Source: Odobenus rosmarus divergens
Taxonomy: Eukaryota; Chordata; Mammalia; Carnivora; Odobenidae
NCBI RefSeq assembly: GCF_000321225.1
Contig: NW_004450277.1
Coordinates: forward strand, 1,087,860 to 1,151,859
DNA: 64,000 bases
Direction: 5' to 3'
Shown: positions 38,420-50,130 of the stretch, piece by piece
How the letters are laid out: the number at the start of each line of letters is the position of its first letter
Position numbering within the stretch: position 1 is the first letter of the stretch
Position numbers and translations under genes: made by a program
Notes under the pieces: model-generated
What the model saw: only the letters and a program-made list of their open reading frames with translations
The model's database searches: none
Told to the model about the DNA's origin: nothing

Positions 38420-40542
38420 TTATGTAGAATTTGCCTTGGGTCTTGAATAATTTTCTATAGGTATATCCTCATCTTGAGGGAAAGTCATTGCATATGTCCT
38501 TGGCTTTGGAGGAGGTGGCTTTGTAATTTTTCTACGTGCTTCCAATTCCACGATACTGAGGCAACAATATCTCCCATTTTCACATAGTACTTGACGTATT
38601 TCACTTATTCTGCATATTTTCCTGCAATATCCATGTATATATTCACCCCAGCATCTCTTAAGTTGTTCAGTTACTGTGCATATAAAGAACAATAGGCCAA
38701 GATCAGTGTTTGAGACTAAAAGGCAACTTTGGTAATGGGGAAGACAGACGATGTTTATGGGGTTTACGTGTAGGGGAGATCCACAGGCATATACTCATAA
38801 GATCCTATAGAGGATGCTCCAAGAAGGTAAACCTCAGTGTTTATGTCTAACTGATCACTCATATTTATTTCCTCCTGGGTTTTGGGCTTCCATCTAACAT
38901 CTGGTGGATTCCTCCAAGAGCATCAGATCTTGCTTGGGAAAATAAAGGAACTGAATCTTTGATTTCAGGTTATGGAACTATATACTTCATCTGGGAACCT
39001 CAGCACATCTGTCTCCATTTGAATGCTCCCAGGGCACTACTTCTTTACCACTGCCCCACCTCTAGTGCCCAGAGAATAACAATTTGTTCCTATGTATTTA
39101 TATCTGAGTCAGATTATGCTCTTGGGTTCATACTCACTACCATGATCAAGAATGACTGTCTTGGGGCGCCTGGGTGGCTCAGTCGTTAAGTGTCTGCCTT
39201 CAGCTCAGGTCATGATCCCGGGGTCCTGGGATCGAGCCCTGAATCGGGCTCCCTGCTCTGCAGGAGGCCTGCTTCCCACTCTCCCTCTCCCCCTGCTTGT
39301 GTTCCTTCTCTCTCTCTCTCTCTGTGTTTCTCTCTGTCAAATAAATAAATAAAATCTTAATTAAAAAAAAAAAATGAATGACTATCTTATTATCTAGTCA
39401 GGTATTTTTTCTCTCAATAATCGTCCTCCCCTATTAATTCACAGCATTGCACATTTTTGCCACTGCATATCTTCCTTTGGCTTCTATGTCATCACAATAA
39501 TCTTGGAGTTGTTTTACCCCTCTATGGGTCCTCATTCTCCTTCCACCTCTAGAGGCAAGAAGTTCTCCAATGTTCAGTCCCAGAACTTTGCTCACCTTGA
39601 TATATATTCTTTCCTTTAGTGATCCTAAATACTTCCAGTAATCTGCAGAGTTAAGATGTTCAGATTTTGGCTTCTGGGCTTGCACAATCCCCTGAGATAG
39701 ACCCTCACTGGACTCCACCAAGAGCATCAGGTCTTGTTTGCTGAGACCAGCAAAGATGCTGCCTCCCACCCCAGATTCTAGAACTCCTTTGATTCTTAGG
39801 AGTTTGAGGGGCCAGGGACAGACCATTACTAATCCTAGAAGAAGAGTCAAATATAAGCGATCTGCTTTTGAAAGAGGAAGGAAAACTAATTTTTAAGTTC
39901 TTAGTATGTGCCAAGCCTTATGCTAGATGTTTTACAAATGTTACTTAATAAAGTCACCAGGATCCATGTATCATTACCTCCACAAATGAGGACTCTGAGG
40001 CTCAGAGAGTCTTTACCATTTATCTGAGGTTGATAAACTAGTAGACATTGAAAGTTTATTTCTCAAACCTGACTCCAAAATTGGTGCTTCTTTCACTATT
40101 CACACTCTGTAGACTAAAATATATATTGGAGTGGAAGAAAATATGGCTGGGTGTCAGTAAAAACTGTATCCAAAAAAATAAAGGCATTCCTAGGTATTGG
40201 GCCCATTCCTTTCTATAATGAGACCTTCCCAGAGGAAAATTATGGCTGCTTTTCAACTCTGTAAATACTTCTTTTTAAGAACAGTACCATGGTTTAAAAA
40301 ACAAAAAACAAAAAAAAACCAGTACTGTGGTAGAAGGCATCAGGAAGAGGAAATTTCTGGTGACATTGGGTAGACTTTAGGCATCCCGAGGGGCCCTATC
40401 TCCTACTACCACAAATTATGAAATTCCCTTTGTTCTTGGAAATACTCTATCCCATTGTTGGCTTGAGCAAGCCCCTGGAAAGCTCTGGATTACCTTTGGA
40501 CTTCTGTAACAGCAGAATTGCAGTGATCAGGAGGAGCTTCAT
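38420..40542 (-). CDS. DEFB127: Beta-defensin 127, two coding exons, complete
   Basis: Secreted beta-defensin on the minus strand. Exon 1 (40542 down to 40494) encodes the signal segment MKLLLITAILLLQKSK and ends in G before GTAATC. Exon 2 (38673 down to 38420) follows an AG at 38675-38674, and the split codon makes Val, giving VTEQLKRCW. Cysteine spacing is C-x8-C-x3-C-x9-C-x5-CC, with GYCRKIC and ENGRYCC. Then come the ITKPPPPKP motif and an acidic tail. The total is 100 residues; human DEFB127 as I recall it has 99 and shares VTEQLK-CW, CRKIC and ENGRYCCL. The signal peptide differs more, as is usual in this family. The 1.8-kb intron carries a Can-SINE, part of a MIR and an unexplained 138-codon frame. 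The frame is open throughout. The gene is convergent with DEFB128. Confidence 0.92.
39163..39375 (+). repeat. Sense Can-SINE with TSD, DEFB127 intron
   Basis: AATGACT(G/A)TCTT on both flanks. Antisense to the gene. Confidence 0.95.
39434..39850 (-). other. Unrecognised 138-codon open frame in the DEFB127 intron
   Basis: A minus-strand frame of 138 codons lies inside intron 1 of DEFB127, in the same direction as the gene. It contains a fairly ordinary mix of residues, for example DYWKYLGSLKERIYIKVSKV and RTHRGVKQLQDYC, without the low complexity of the repeats. I do not recognise a family. It is not L1, SINE or defensin. It may be a chance frame, an unlisted old repeat or part of a decayed retrocopy. 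No poly(A) tail or TSD was found around it. Confidence 0.25.
39890..40085 (-). repeat. MIR, antisense, DEFB127 intron
   Basis: TATGTGCCAAGCCTTATGCT and GAGGCTCAGAGAGTCTTTAC. Confidence 0.75.
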
Positions 40543-40576
40543 GGCCAGGCTTCCCACCGGAGGTGGCAGCCAAAGC

Positions 40577-40590
40577 TCTTTGTCCAGTGA
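40577..40590 (-). promoter_or_regulatory. Shared 14-bp motif upstream of the DEFB127 ATG
   Basis: Minus-strand TCACTGGACAAAGA starts 48 nt before the DEFB127 start. It is identical to the motif 51 nt before DEFB128, and both sites are followed by GCTGCC and GGGAAG blocks before ATGAAGCTC. Likely retained 5' UTR or promoter sequence. Confidence 0.5.
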
Positions 40591-40699
40591 GTTGCACACC
40601 ATGTCACCTTCCTCAGAGACTTGGATTCTTATGCACCAAACTAGAACAGATGGTATGATGTGAAGTGTGTTCCCAAATGTCTGAACTGTGGACTTTGCA

Positions 40700-41935
40700 C
40701 CATGTGGGCAGGCAAAGGAAATTTGAGGTTACCCACTTTACCCCCACGTGGAATTCAGAGACACAGCGTGTTCTGTCTCATCCTATCTGATGCCTTCTGT
40801 AGGCTGTAGACTACTGGTGAGAATAATCTGGCTTTCTCTCCTTTGGCTGTCTGCCCTGCTAGACCAGGATAGACGTGTTCACTTCTAAGTATGAATAAAG
40901 TAATATAAATAATGAAGGCTATTCCATTTACTGCATTCATCTAAGTCTAGGATCTCTGGGCGTTGTGTCTATCACTTCAGTCCATCCAAATGGTAGCTGA
41001 TTTTCATCCCCACATACTAGATAAGTTTAATTACTCACAGACAAGCAATATACAACGATAGGGGAATAATAGGATAACTAAAATACAATTTCATTTAGAA
41101 TCGACAAGGAGGAGAAAAGACAGAGGTAGCATAGCATATATAGCATCATCCTGATGGGCAACAGCAAGTGTTTCTTTCCTGTCATTGTAGAGAATTCTTT
41201 AGTTTGTATTCTTTCTGTTCTGCTGTCTGGGAAGATGTCTCTTGTCCATTAATCTCAGTGGCCATTTTTCTTGGAGGAGGTTGGGGGAGAATTCTTCTGG
41301 GGGATGTGCTACTTTAGCAGCACATTTCCCATTAGTGCAGGTTTAGAAAACTATACAAATGATTTTGTTACCCAGGCTTTGATTTCTATGGCATATTATC
41401 TCTTTTTGAAAGATAACACACTTTCCTTTGAATTGCTTTCAGTCACTTTCATGTCTAAGACCAATCAACAAATCATTTTGAATCAGGAAATTCATTTTAG
41501 AGCCCAACCAGGGCACTGATATCTACAGAAAAAGCTTTTGGAGATTATACCAACTCTATACCATCTCTATGCTCATCCCTTAACTTAACCTCTCACTCAG
41601 GCCCTGGCTGTAAGCAGTTCAATACAGTAGCATCGGGACAATGTGGATGAACTAATTCAGAGTGATCACCATGAATTTATAGTGGTATCAATGTATATTT
41701 TTGTGTAATGCCACCAGCAACACTTGTCTATCTAAATTTAGAAATGTACACAACAAATAATTGCATTAATGCAGGGTTGTGGTGTGCCCAAGGAATTAAA
41801 GGACTGAAAGAAGAACAAAGGAGTCCTAGTTACTGGCTAGAGAGCTATTGAAATAGATCATGGACTCTCTTCTCAATATATAGAGAAATATAAATGGTGT
41901 GGCTAATAAATTGATCTTTGAGTTTTGACAATGAG
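40700..41935. other. Apparently unique sequence upstream of DEFB127
   Basis: Probable promoter flank of DEFB127. No further exon or RNA gene seen. Confidence 0.4.
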
Positions 41936-41937
41936 TT

Positions 41938-42151
41938 TATTTTTTTAAAAGATTTTTTTTAAATTTATTTGAGAGAGAGAGCATGTGCGAGTGGAGGGAG
42001 GGGCAGAGGGAGAGGAATAGAGAGAATCCTCAAGGATATTCTTCACTGAGTGTGGAGCCCGACTTGGGACTCAGTCCCACTACCCTAAGATCATGACCTG
42101 AGCAGAAGCCAAGAGTTGGATGTTCAACCAACTGAGCCACCCAGGTGCCCC
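41938..42151 (-). repeat. Antisense Can-SINE
   Basis: GAGTTTATTT on both flanks. Head GAGCCACCCAGGTGCCCC. Confidence 0.93.
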
Positions 42152-42329
42152 TAAAGAGTTTATTTATATTAACAAAATGTATTGCCTGTGCAATGGAGAG
42201 AACATTCTGTATGTAATATGCACTATGTTTCACCAATTGCTTGATTAGAAAACTCACATTCTTTTGCTCCGCAGATAACATTAAGACTGCATCTTGGAAA
42301 AAGTGGTATCTCTATACTCCCACTTTAGT

Positions 42330-42375
42330 AATGTGTGTGTGCTTGTGTGTGTGTGTATGTGTGTATGTGTATGTC
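42330..42375. repeat. Interrupted (GT)n microsatellite
   Basis: TGTGTGTG and GTGTATGT units. Confidence 0.85.
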
Positions 42376-42548
42376 TTTTCTGTCCCCTGCTGCCAGAGAG
42401 TCTATGAGTCTGATCTCCTAGACTGATTCCATAGAGAGTCTTCCTTTCTCCACATCCTCCTAGGGCTAAACAGTAGGTGTTCTCATGAGCAAGATGGGAT
42501 GAATAAAGAACATGATGTTTCTTAGGAAAACATCCACTGGGACTTTTA

Positions 42549-42746
42549 TTTATTTATTTAAAATTTTATTGTTATGTTAATCACATACATTACATCATTA
42601 GTTTTTGATGTAGTGTTCCATGATTCATTGTTTGTGCATAACACCCAGTACTCCACGCAGAACATGCCCTCTCTAACACCCATCACCAGGCTAACCCATC
42701 CCCCCACCCCTTCCCCTCTAGAACCTTCAGTTTGTTTTTCAGAGTT
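42549..42746 (-). mobile_element. Short antisense L1 3' end with TSD
   Basis: CCACTGGGACTTTTA at about 42534 and 42747. Confidence 0.9.
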
Positions 42747-43589
42747 CCACTGGGACTTTTAAAAGTACAATTTGTTTTAATGTACTACTTATAAAAGGAC
42801 AGGAGTGTAATATATTTCTGGATAACTCACCCACCATGCTCTATTGAGTTGAGGGGTTAGGAGAGCAAATTATTTGATTATTTAAATGGGTCGACCAGGG
42901 AAGTTGTGTTTGTTTGCAAGATTAAAAATTTTTTCTTTTTTTGTCTATTAAAAATAGTATTTGAAAAGTAGTTTTATTGTACAACATGTGCATTATTAAC
43001 AAGAATCAGGAAATACAAAAGCAAAGATAAGAAAGGAAGCAACCGGTAGCATTACTATTGTCTAAAGAAAACGTCTGGAAACATGTATACCATTTAAAAT
43101 TTTTTCTTTAGTAGAATGAAAATAATTTTATTGTTTAACCCAAATACCAGCTTATGAGATTTTCCTGATTAACAGGAAAGATATGGCAAAACTGTCTCAA
43201 ACTTACATCAATTACATGGCTTTTGAGAGTCTAGAATCCTTCAAATCTCTCCTAGTTCCAGAGATGTGTACATTCTCAGGGATATACTGGTCTTCAGAAT
43301 TCTCTATCATTTGCTCTTACTTGCACCATATCCATCCTCCCTGATGCAAAGGTCTTCCTTAACTCCCCCTACCACAACAAAACCACACATACTAAGCATT
43401 TTGGAATTTATCAAAATGTGTACAAGAGTTTGGAAAGGAGGGTTACTGAGAAGGTGATTACTTGGCAGTAACACAAGCAACTTTCAAAAGAGGTGGAAGA
43501 CATCATTGATCTTAAATTAAATTTGTTCATCATACTAATGATGAGTTTTCCTGGTTTCACCTACTCTAAGCTTCTTACTAGCTCACTGG

Positions 43590-44408
43590 CTTTTTTTTTA
43601 TTATGTTATGTTAATCACCATACATTACATCATTAGTTTTTGATGTAGTGTACCATGATTCATTGTTGCATATAACACCCAGTGCTCCATTCAGTACGTG
43701 CCCTCTTTAATACCCATCACCAGGCTAACCCATCTCCCCACCCCCCTCCCCTCTAGAACCCTCAGTGTGTTTCTCAGAATCCATAGTCTCTCATGGTTCG
43801 TCTCCCCCTCTGATATCCCCCCTTCATTTTTCCCTTCCTGCTATCTTCTTCTTCTTTTTTTTTTTTTTGACATATAATGTATTATTTGTTTCAGAGGTAC
43901 AGGTCTATGATTCAACAGTCTTACACAATTCACAGCGCTCACCATAGCACATACCCTCCCCAGTGTCTATCACCCTTTGAATTGATGATGCCACCCCATC
44001 CCTCCCACCCCCACCACTCCAGCAACACTCAGTTTGTTTCCTGAGATTAAGAATTCCTCATATCAGGGCGCCTGGGTGGCTCAGTTGGTTAAGCGACTGC
44101 CTTCGGCTCAGGTCATGATCCTGGAGTCCCAGGATCGAGTCCCACATTGGGCTCCCTGCTCATCGGGGGGTCTGCTTCTCCCTCTGGCCCTCTTCCCTAT
44201 CATGCTCTCTGTCTCTCATTCTCTCTCTCTCAAATAAATAAATAAAATTAAAAAAAAGAATTCCTCATATCAGTGAGATCATATGATACATGTCTTTCTC
44301 TGATCGACTTATTTTGCTTAGCATAATACCCTCCAGTTCCATCCACATCATTGCAAGTGGCAAGATTTCATTCCTTTTGATGGCTGCATAATATTCCATT
44401 GGATATAT
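43590..44408 (-). mobile_element. Antisense L1 3' end with TSD, hosting a SINE
   Basis: CTCACTGGCTTTT at about 43581 and 44410. The body is close to the L1 at 3780-4251. Confidence 0.9.
44066..44256 (+). repeat. Sense Can-SINE inside the L1, with TSD
   Basis: AAGAATTCCTCATATCA on both flanks. Confidence 0.95.
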
Positions 44409-45700
44409 ATACTCACTGGCTTTTGAAGTATTTTTCCCTTTTCCATCTCCCACTCAAACTTCCTTTTCAAGATTGCCCACAAGGTCTTTTATATATTGTG
44501 AAATAGATTTTAGTGTCTACTGGTTACTTGAATATTTCCTTGGCATTAATTCCTAGAGGCCGATTTGGGGGACTACTGGAAAAGGACATTTCTAAAACTA
44601 TTTTGAGACAGAGTGGGACATTATCTATTAATAAAAGAGTCAATTCGTTATGAAGACATAACAATTATAAAAATGTATGCATCAAACGTAAAGAAGCCCA
44701 TAATATATGAAGCAAATATTGATGGAACTGAAGAGAGAAATAGTTCTACAATAGTTGGAAACTTTAATAGTCCACTTTCAGTAATGGATAGAACGTCAAG
44801 ATAGAAACTAATAAGGAAATAGAAAACTTAACAATATAAACCAATTAAACCTAGAAGACATCTATAGAATACCCAACAACAGCAGAATCACATTCTTCTG
44901 TAGTGTACATGGAACATTCTTTGGGATAGACCATATATTAGGCCACAAAACAAGCCACAACATTTTAAAAAAAGATTTAGATAATACAGAGTATCTTCTT
45001 CAACCACAGTGGAATGGAACAAGAAGTCAAAAGCAAAAGGAAAACTTTTAGAAAATCCCCAAATATGTAGACTTTAAATCACAATCTTAACCAATGGATC
45101 AAAGGAGAAATCACTAGGTAAATTAGAAAATACTTAGAATTGAATTAAAATGAAGCACAACATGCCAAAAATCATGTGCAGTGACAATGTGAAGAGGAAA
45201 ATTAATAGCAGTAAATGTCTACATTAAAAAAGAAGAAAGATCTCAAAACCATAATCTATCCCTACACCTTAAGGAAATAGAAAAAGAAGAGTAAACTAAG
45301 CTCAAACTTAGCAGAAGGAAGGAAACAGTAAAAATGAGAGCAGACATAAGTGAAACAGAGAATAGAAAAACAACAGAGAGAATCAACAAAGCCAAAACAT
45401 TTTTCTTTGAGTAAAATATTGACAAAACTTTAGCTAGGTTGACTAGGAAGGAAATAGAGAAGACTCAAATTATTTAAAATCAGAAATGAAAGAGGGGACA
45501 TTACTACAACCTTACAGAAATAAAAATGGTTATGAGAGAACAATTGAATAACTGTATGCCAGTAAACTGGATAATCTAGAAGAAAAAGGCAAATTCCTAC
45601 AAAACCTACTAAAACTGACTCAAGAAGAAAGAGAAAATCTGAATAGGTCTATAACAAGTAAGAAGATCGAATCTGTAATAAAAAGAAACAAAACCTCCTG

Positions 45701-45869
45701 GGGCGCCTGGGTGGCTCAGTCGTTAAGCCTCTGCCTTCAGCTGAGGTCATGATCCCAGGGTCCTGGGATCGAGTCCCGCATCAGGCTCCCTGCTCAGCGG
45801 GAAGCCTGCTTCTTCCTCTCCCGCCCCCCCCACTTGTGTTCCCTATCTCTCCCTCGATAGAGGAAGAGA
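45701..45869 (+). repeat. Sense Can-SINE
   Basis: AAACCTCCT on both flanks. The tail is unusually short. Confidence 0.9.
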
Positions 45870-45934
45870 TAAACCTCCTAACAACAGTTAAGGACTAGAT
45901 AGATTGCTAAACTGGTGAATTCCCCTAAACATTT

Positions 45935-46135
45935 TTAAAAATATATTTATTTACTTATTTTGAGAGAGAGAGAGCTTGAGTAGGGGTGGGGAAGGGGAGA
46001 GGGAGAGAGTGAATCCCAAGCAGGCTCCACCCCTGGCATGGAGCTGACCTAGGGCTCAATCCCAGGACCTTGAGATCGTGACCTGAGCCAAAATCAAGAG
46101 TCCAGTGCTCAACTGAGTGAGCCACCCAGGCACCC
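45935..46135 (-). repeat. Antisense Can-SINE with TSD
   Basis: GAATTCCCC(T/C)AAACATTT on both flanks. Confidence 0.94.
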
Positions 46136-46817
46136 TGAATTCCCCCAAACATTTAAAGAGAGAATTAACACCAGTCTTTCTCGGATTCTTCCAAAAAATT
46201 GAATAGGAGGGAGCACTTCCTAACTCATTCATGAGGTCAGCATTACCCTGATATTGAAACCAAACAGACATTACCAGAAAATTAAGGACCAACATCCCTC
46301 ATGAATATAGCTGAAGAAATCTTTGATAAAATAATAGCAAAATGAATCAATAGCCTATTTGAAGGATTATACACCATGATGAAGTGGGATTTATCCCGGG
46401 AATGCAAGGAGGGCTCATCACATGAAATACAGTCAATATAAAACACCACATTCACAGAATGAAGATAAATAACTTTACATGGTCATTACAGTTGATGCAG
46501 AGAAAGCATTTGACCATATCCAGCACCTTTTCATGATTAAAAAAAAATCAATAAACTAAGACTGGAAGGAAATTCCTCAACATGATAAACCCCACAGCCA
46601 ACATAATACTCAAGGGTGTAAGACTGAAAACTTTTCTTCTAAGGTCAGGAACTAGACAAGAATGTGTGCTTTCACACTTCTATTCAAGTTCTAGCTAGAG
46701 CAGTTAGACAAGAAAAAGCATCTAAATTGGAAAGGAAGAAGTAAGATTATATTCACAGAGAACATAATCTTATATATGGAAAACCCTAAATCACAAAAAA
46801 ACACATTAGAGCTAATC

Positions 46818-46932
46818 GAGACACAATGGCAGGTGTGCTGTGATGTGTTACTGTCTGGAGTGACGGCCACAAACATCCTTGGCCACCCAACTGATGGGGT
46901 ACATTAGAATAAAGTGCTTAAAACCCGTGAGG
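46818..46932. other. Unexplained insert replacing part of an L1
   Basis: About 115 bp not matching L1 (starts CGAGACACAATGGCAGGTGT, includes GGCCACAAACATCCTTGGCC) followed by a CA repeat. L1 ORF2 resumes roughly 0.3 kb further along its consensus. Identity unknown. Confidence 0.5.
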
Positions 46933-46933
46933 A

Positions 46934-46958
46934 TCACACACACACACACACACACACA
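46934..46958. repeat. (CA)n microsatellite
   Basis: About 12 uninterrupted CA units. Confidence 0.95.
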
Positions 46959-47598
46959 AAAAGATGTCAAAAGTATCCAAAATGAGCTACAGATTTAATG
47001 CAACCCCTATCAAAATCTCAATGGTATTTTTTTTCAGAAATGTAAAAACTCATCCTCAAATTCATATGGAATTTCAAGAACCTCAAATAGGGGAAAACAA
47101 TCTTAAAGAACAAAATTGGAAGACTCAGACTTCTCAGTTTCAAAAGTTACTGCAAATCTACAGTAATCAACACTGTGTGGTCTAGGTGTAAGGATAGATA
47201 AATAGACCAATGGAATAGAATAAAGAGCCCAGAAATAAACTCTCACATTATGGTCCATTGATTTTTGACAAGGGTGTCAAGACCATTTGATGGGAAAGAT
47301 TAGTCTCTTCAACAAATGGTGTTGGAAAAACTGGATATCCACATGTAAAAGAATGAAATTGGACCTTATCTTGTATCATTTATGATTATTAACTTAAAAT
47401 TCACCAAAAATCTAATTTAAGTTGTAAATCTGTAAACCTCTTAGAAGAAAACAGGGAGAAATCTTTATGACCTTGGATTTGGCAATGGTTTCTTAAATAT
47501 GACACCAAAAATACAGGCAACAAATTAAAAAATAGATAAATCTGACTTCACCAAAATTAAAAACTTTTGTGTATCAAAGAGCACTATCAAGTGAAAGG

Positions 47599-47790
47599 GA
47601 CACCTCAGTGGTTCAGTTGGTTAAGCGTCTGACTCTTGGTTTTGGTTCAGGTCGTGATCTCACAGTTCTGAGAAGGAGCCCTGTGTCCCACTCCCTGCTC
47701 AGTGGGGAGTCGGCTTCTCTCTCTCTCTCCCTCTGCCCCTCCCCCCATCCATGCATTCTCTCCCTTTAAAATAAATAAACCTTAAAAAAA
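47599..47790 (+). repeat. Sense SINE of a different, older Can-SINE type
   Basis: Body reads TCTGACTCTTGGTTTTGGTT and CAGGTCGTGATCTCACAG, unlike the other copies. AGTGAAAG flanks. Confidence 0.88.
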
Positions 47791-48062
47791 GTGAAAGTAC
47801 ACCAATAGAATGGGAAAAATATTTGCCAATCATATATCTGATAAGAGTTTACTATAGAGAATATATAAAGAACTGCAACTCAAAAACAAAAGAACAATCC
47901 CATTTAAAAGTGGGCCAATGATTTGAAAAGAAATTCCTCCAAAGAAGATACAGAAATGGCCAATAAGCACATGAAAACATGCTCAATATCTGTAGTCATT
48001 AAGGAAATGCAAATCAAAAACCACGATGGGATGCCACTTCACACCTACTAATATAGTTTAAA

Positions 48063-48255
48063 GGTGGCTCAGGCGTTACGCATCTGCCTTCGGCTCTGGT
48101 CACGATCCCAGGGTCCTGGGATCGAGCCCCAATTGGGCTCTTTGCTTGGCGGAAAGCCTGCTTCCTCCTCTCCCACTCCCCCTGCTTGTGTTCCCTCTCT
48201 GGCTGTGTCTGTCTGTCAAATAAATAAATAAATAAAATATTAAAAATAAAAATAA
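48063..48255 (+). repeat. Sense Can-SINE, left arm of an inverted pair
   Basis: Head partly lost (starts GGTGGCTCAGGCGTTACGC). The A-rich tail runs straight into the next SINE. Confidence 0.9.
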
Positions 48256-48256
48256 A

Positions 48257-48450
48257 ATTTTTTTTAAAGATTTGTTTATTTGATAGAGAGAGAGAGACAG
48301 AGCACAAGTGGGGGAAACAGCAGAGGGAGCACGGGAGAAGCAGGCTCCCCGCTGAGCAGGGAGCCCAACGTGGGGCTTGATCCCAGGATCCTGGGACTAT
48401 GACCCGAGCCAAAGGCAGATGCTCAACTGACTGAGCCACCCAGGCACCCC
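48257..48450 (-). repeat. Antisense Can-SINE, right arm of an inverted pair
   Basis: Poly(T) abuts the poly(A) of the preceding SINE. Ends GAGCCACCCAGGCACCCC. Confidence 0.93.
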
Positions 48451-48596
48451 AGTTAAAATTTTTTTTTAAAAGGAAAATAACAAGTGTTGGTGAGGATGTG
48501 GAGAAATTGAAATGTTCTTGCATTGTTGACTGGCATGTACAATTGTGCTGTCACTGTGGAAAACAGTTTGGTACTTCATCAAAAAGTTAAATACAG

Positions 48597-48780
48597 GGGC
48601 GCCTGGGCGGTGCAGTCGGTTAACCATCTGCGTTAGGCTCAGGTCATGATCTCAGGGTCCTGGGATCAAGCCCCACATCGGGTTCCCTGCTCAGTGGGGA
48701 GTCTGCTTCTCCCTCTCCCTCTGCTGCTCCCCCTGCATATGCTCTCTCTCTCTCTGTCAAATAAATAAAATCTTTAAGAA
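48597..48780 (+). repeat. Sense Can-SINE
   Basis: GGGGCGCCTGGGCGGTGCAG head, AAATAAATAAAATC tail. It marks the right end of the old L1. Confidence 0.93.
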
Positions 48781-48959
48781 AATAGTTAGGATGGAAATTT
48801 TATTTTATATATGTTTTGCCACAATAGAAAAAAGAAAGAGGATATATGTATTTTTTACCAGATGTACCTTGTCTTTGAGAAAATTTAGATCTTTTAATTC
48901 TCTTTTAACATATTTAACATCCTTTATCTTTATTTTATTTATTCCATTATTATTTAAGC

Positions 48960-48990
<31 letters not shown>

Positions 48991-48999
48991 CGTGTGTGT
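48960..48999. repeat. (GT)n microsatellite
   Basis: TGTGTG run with a GCGCGCAC interruption. Confidence 0.95.
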
Positions 49000-49770
49000 C
49001 CTGTAACTGAGAAATCTCCAGTAGGGGGAGATGTATACTTAGATTATCCTTTGACCACTGATTCCACTTTTTCAAAAAATTTCAATTCTGTGAACCATTG
49101 ATAGGCATGAAAAAACAAACCAAAAAGGTCATTTGGCTTGAATGAGGACTATCCCCATCATTCAGGTGATACAGTAGTTTTTCATAGGAATATGTTTTAC
49201 CTCAAAAGAAACTGGTATGGAAGAAATCCTTATTGGAGGCAAATGTAAATCTTAAGAGAAGTTACCTCCGAGGTCCCAAGGATCACTTTTCTTCACCTTT
49301 GCCACCAGTCTTTAAATAGTGTAAGCCCTAGTTAAAGAATTAGCTTTATTATTTGTAGTCTTCCTGTGGACGTGAATTTCCTTTATAGGTGACTTGTGAG
49401 TCACCTGTAAGTACCAAATAAGGATAATCTGTTAAGTTGGAGTCATCAAGAGAACTATATAAGGCTTTGCGTTCTTTAAGTTTTATTTGTGAAGTTTTGT
49501 GGTAAGTTAATAATGGTAAACATAATCGTAGTATGGGTCTTAAATGTGAAGACAAATAACTAAAAATAAATGTATAAATAAACAAAACCAAAATATTTAA
49601 TATTCTTATCAGCAGGAGAAAAGATGATCTATCTAATGGAAACTAAGATACGAGAAATATATAGGACATAGCCAGAGGGCAGGAAAATGTCCTAATATAC
49701 AAGTAATCATAATACATTCGTCTGGTTTAAACCCACTAATCAAATGACAGAGATTCATTGTTGGATTAAA
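49000..49770. other. Apparently unique sequence, no gene seen
   Basis: No exon-like pattern. Confidence 0.4.
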
Positions 49771-49774
49771 AAAA

Positions 49775-50130
49775 AGATTCCAGTATTATGCAGCCATCAA
49801 AAAAAATGAAATCTTGCCATGTGCAACGACGTCTGTGAAACTAGAGGGTATTATGCTAAGCGAAATAAGTCAATCAGAGAAAGACATGTATCATATGATC
49901 TCACTGATATGAGGAATTCTTAATCTCAGGAAACAAACTGAGGGTTGCTGGAGTGGAGGGGGGTGGGAGGGTTGGGGTGGCTGGGTGATGGACATTGGGG
50001 AGGGTATGTGCTATGGTGAGTGCTGTGAATTGTGTAAGACTGATGAATCACAGACTTGTACCCCTGAAACAAATAATACATTATATGTTAATTAAAATAA
50101 ATAAATAATTAAAATTAAAAAAAAGAAAAA
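49775..50130 (+). mobile_element. Sense L1 3' end with A-rich tail
   Basis: TATTATGCAGCCATC, then GGTTGCTGGAGTGGAGGGGG, AAACAAATAATACATTATAT and a tail. It gives the sense version of the young L1 3' UTR seen reversed elsewhere. Confidence 0.88.

Larger units (their letters stand above)
44590..48596 (+). repeat. Long old sense L1 ORF2 with many insertions
   Basis: Decayed ORF2 from the endonuclease region (GGGATAGACCATATATTAGG near 44920) through the reverse transcriptase to the C-terminal part near 48480-48590. All frames are broken; five or six SINEs are inserted. Confidence 0.8.

Noticed and set aside
48014..48523. 169-codon minus frame
   Set aside because: Read-through of two inverted SINEs (GAWVAQSVEHLP-type SINE translation).
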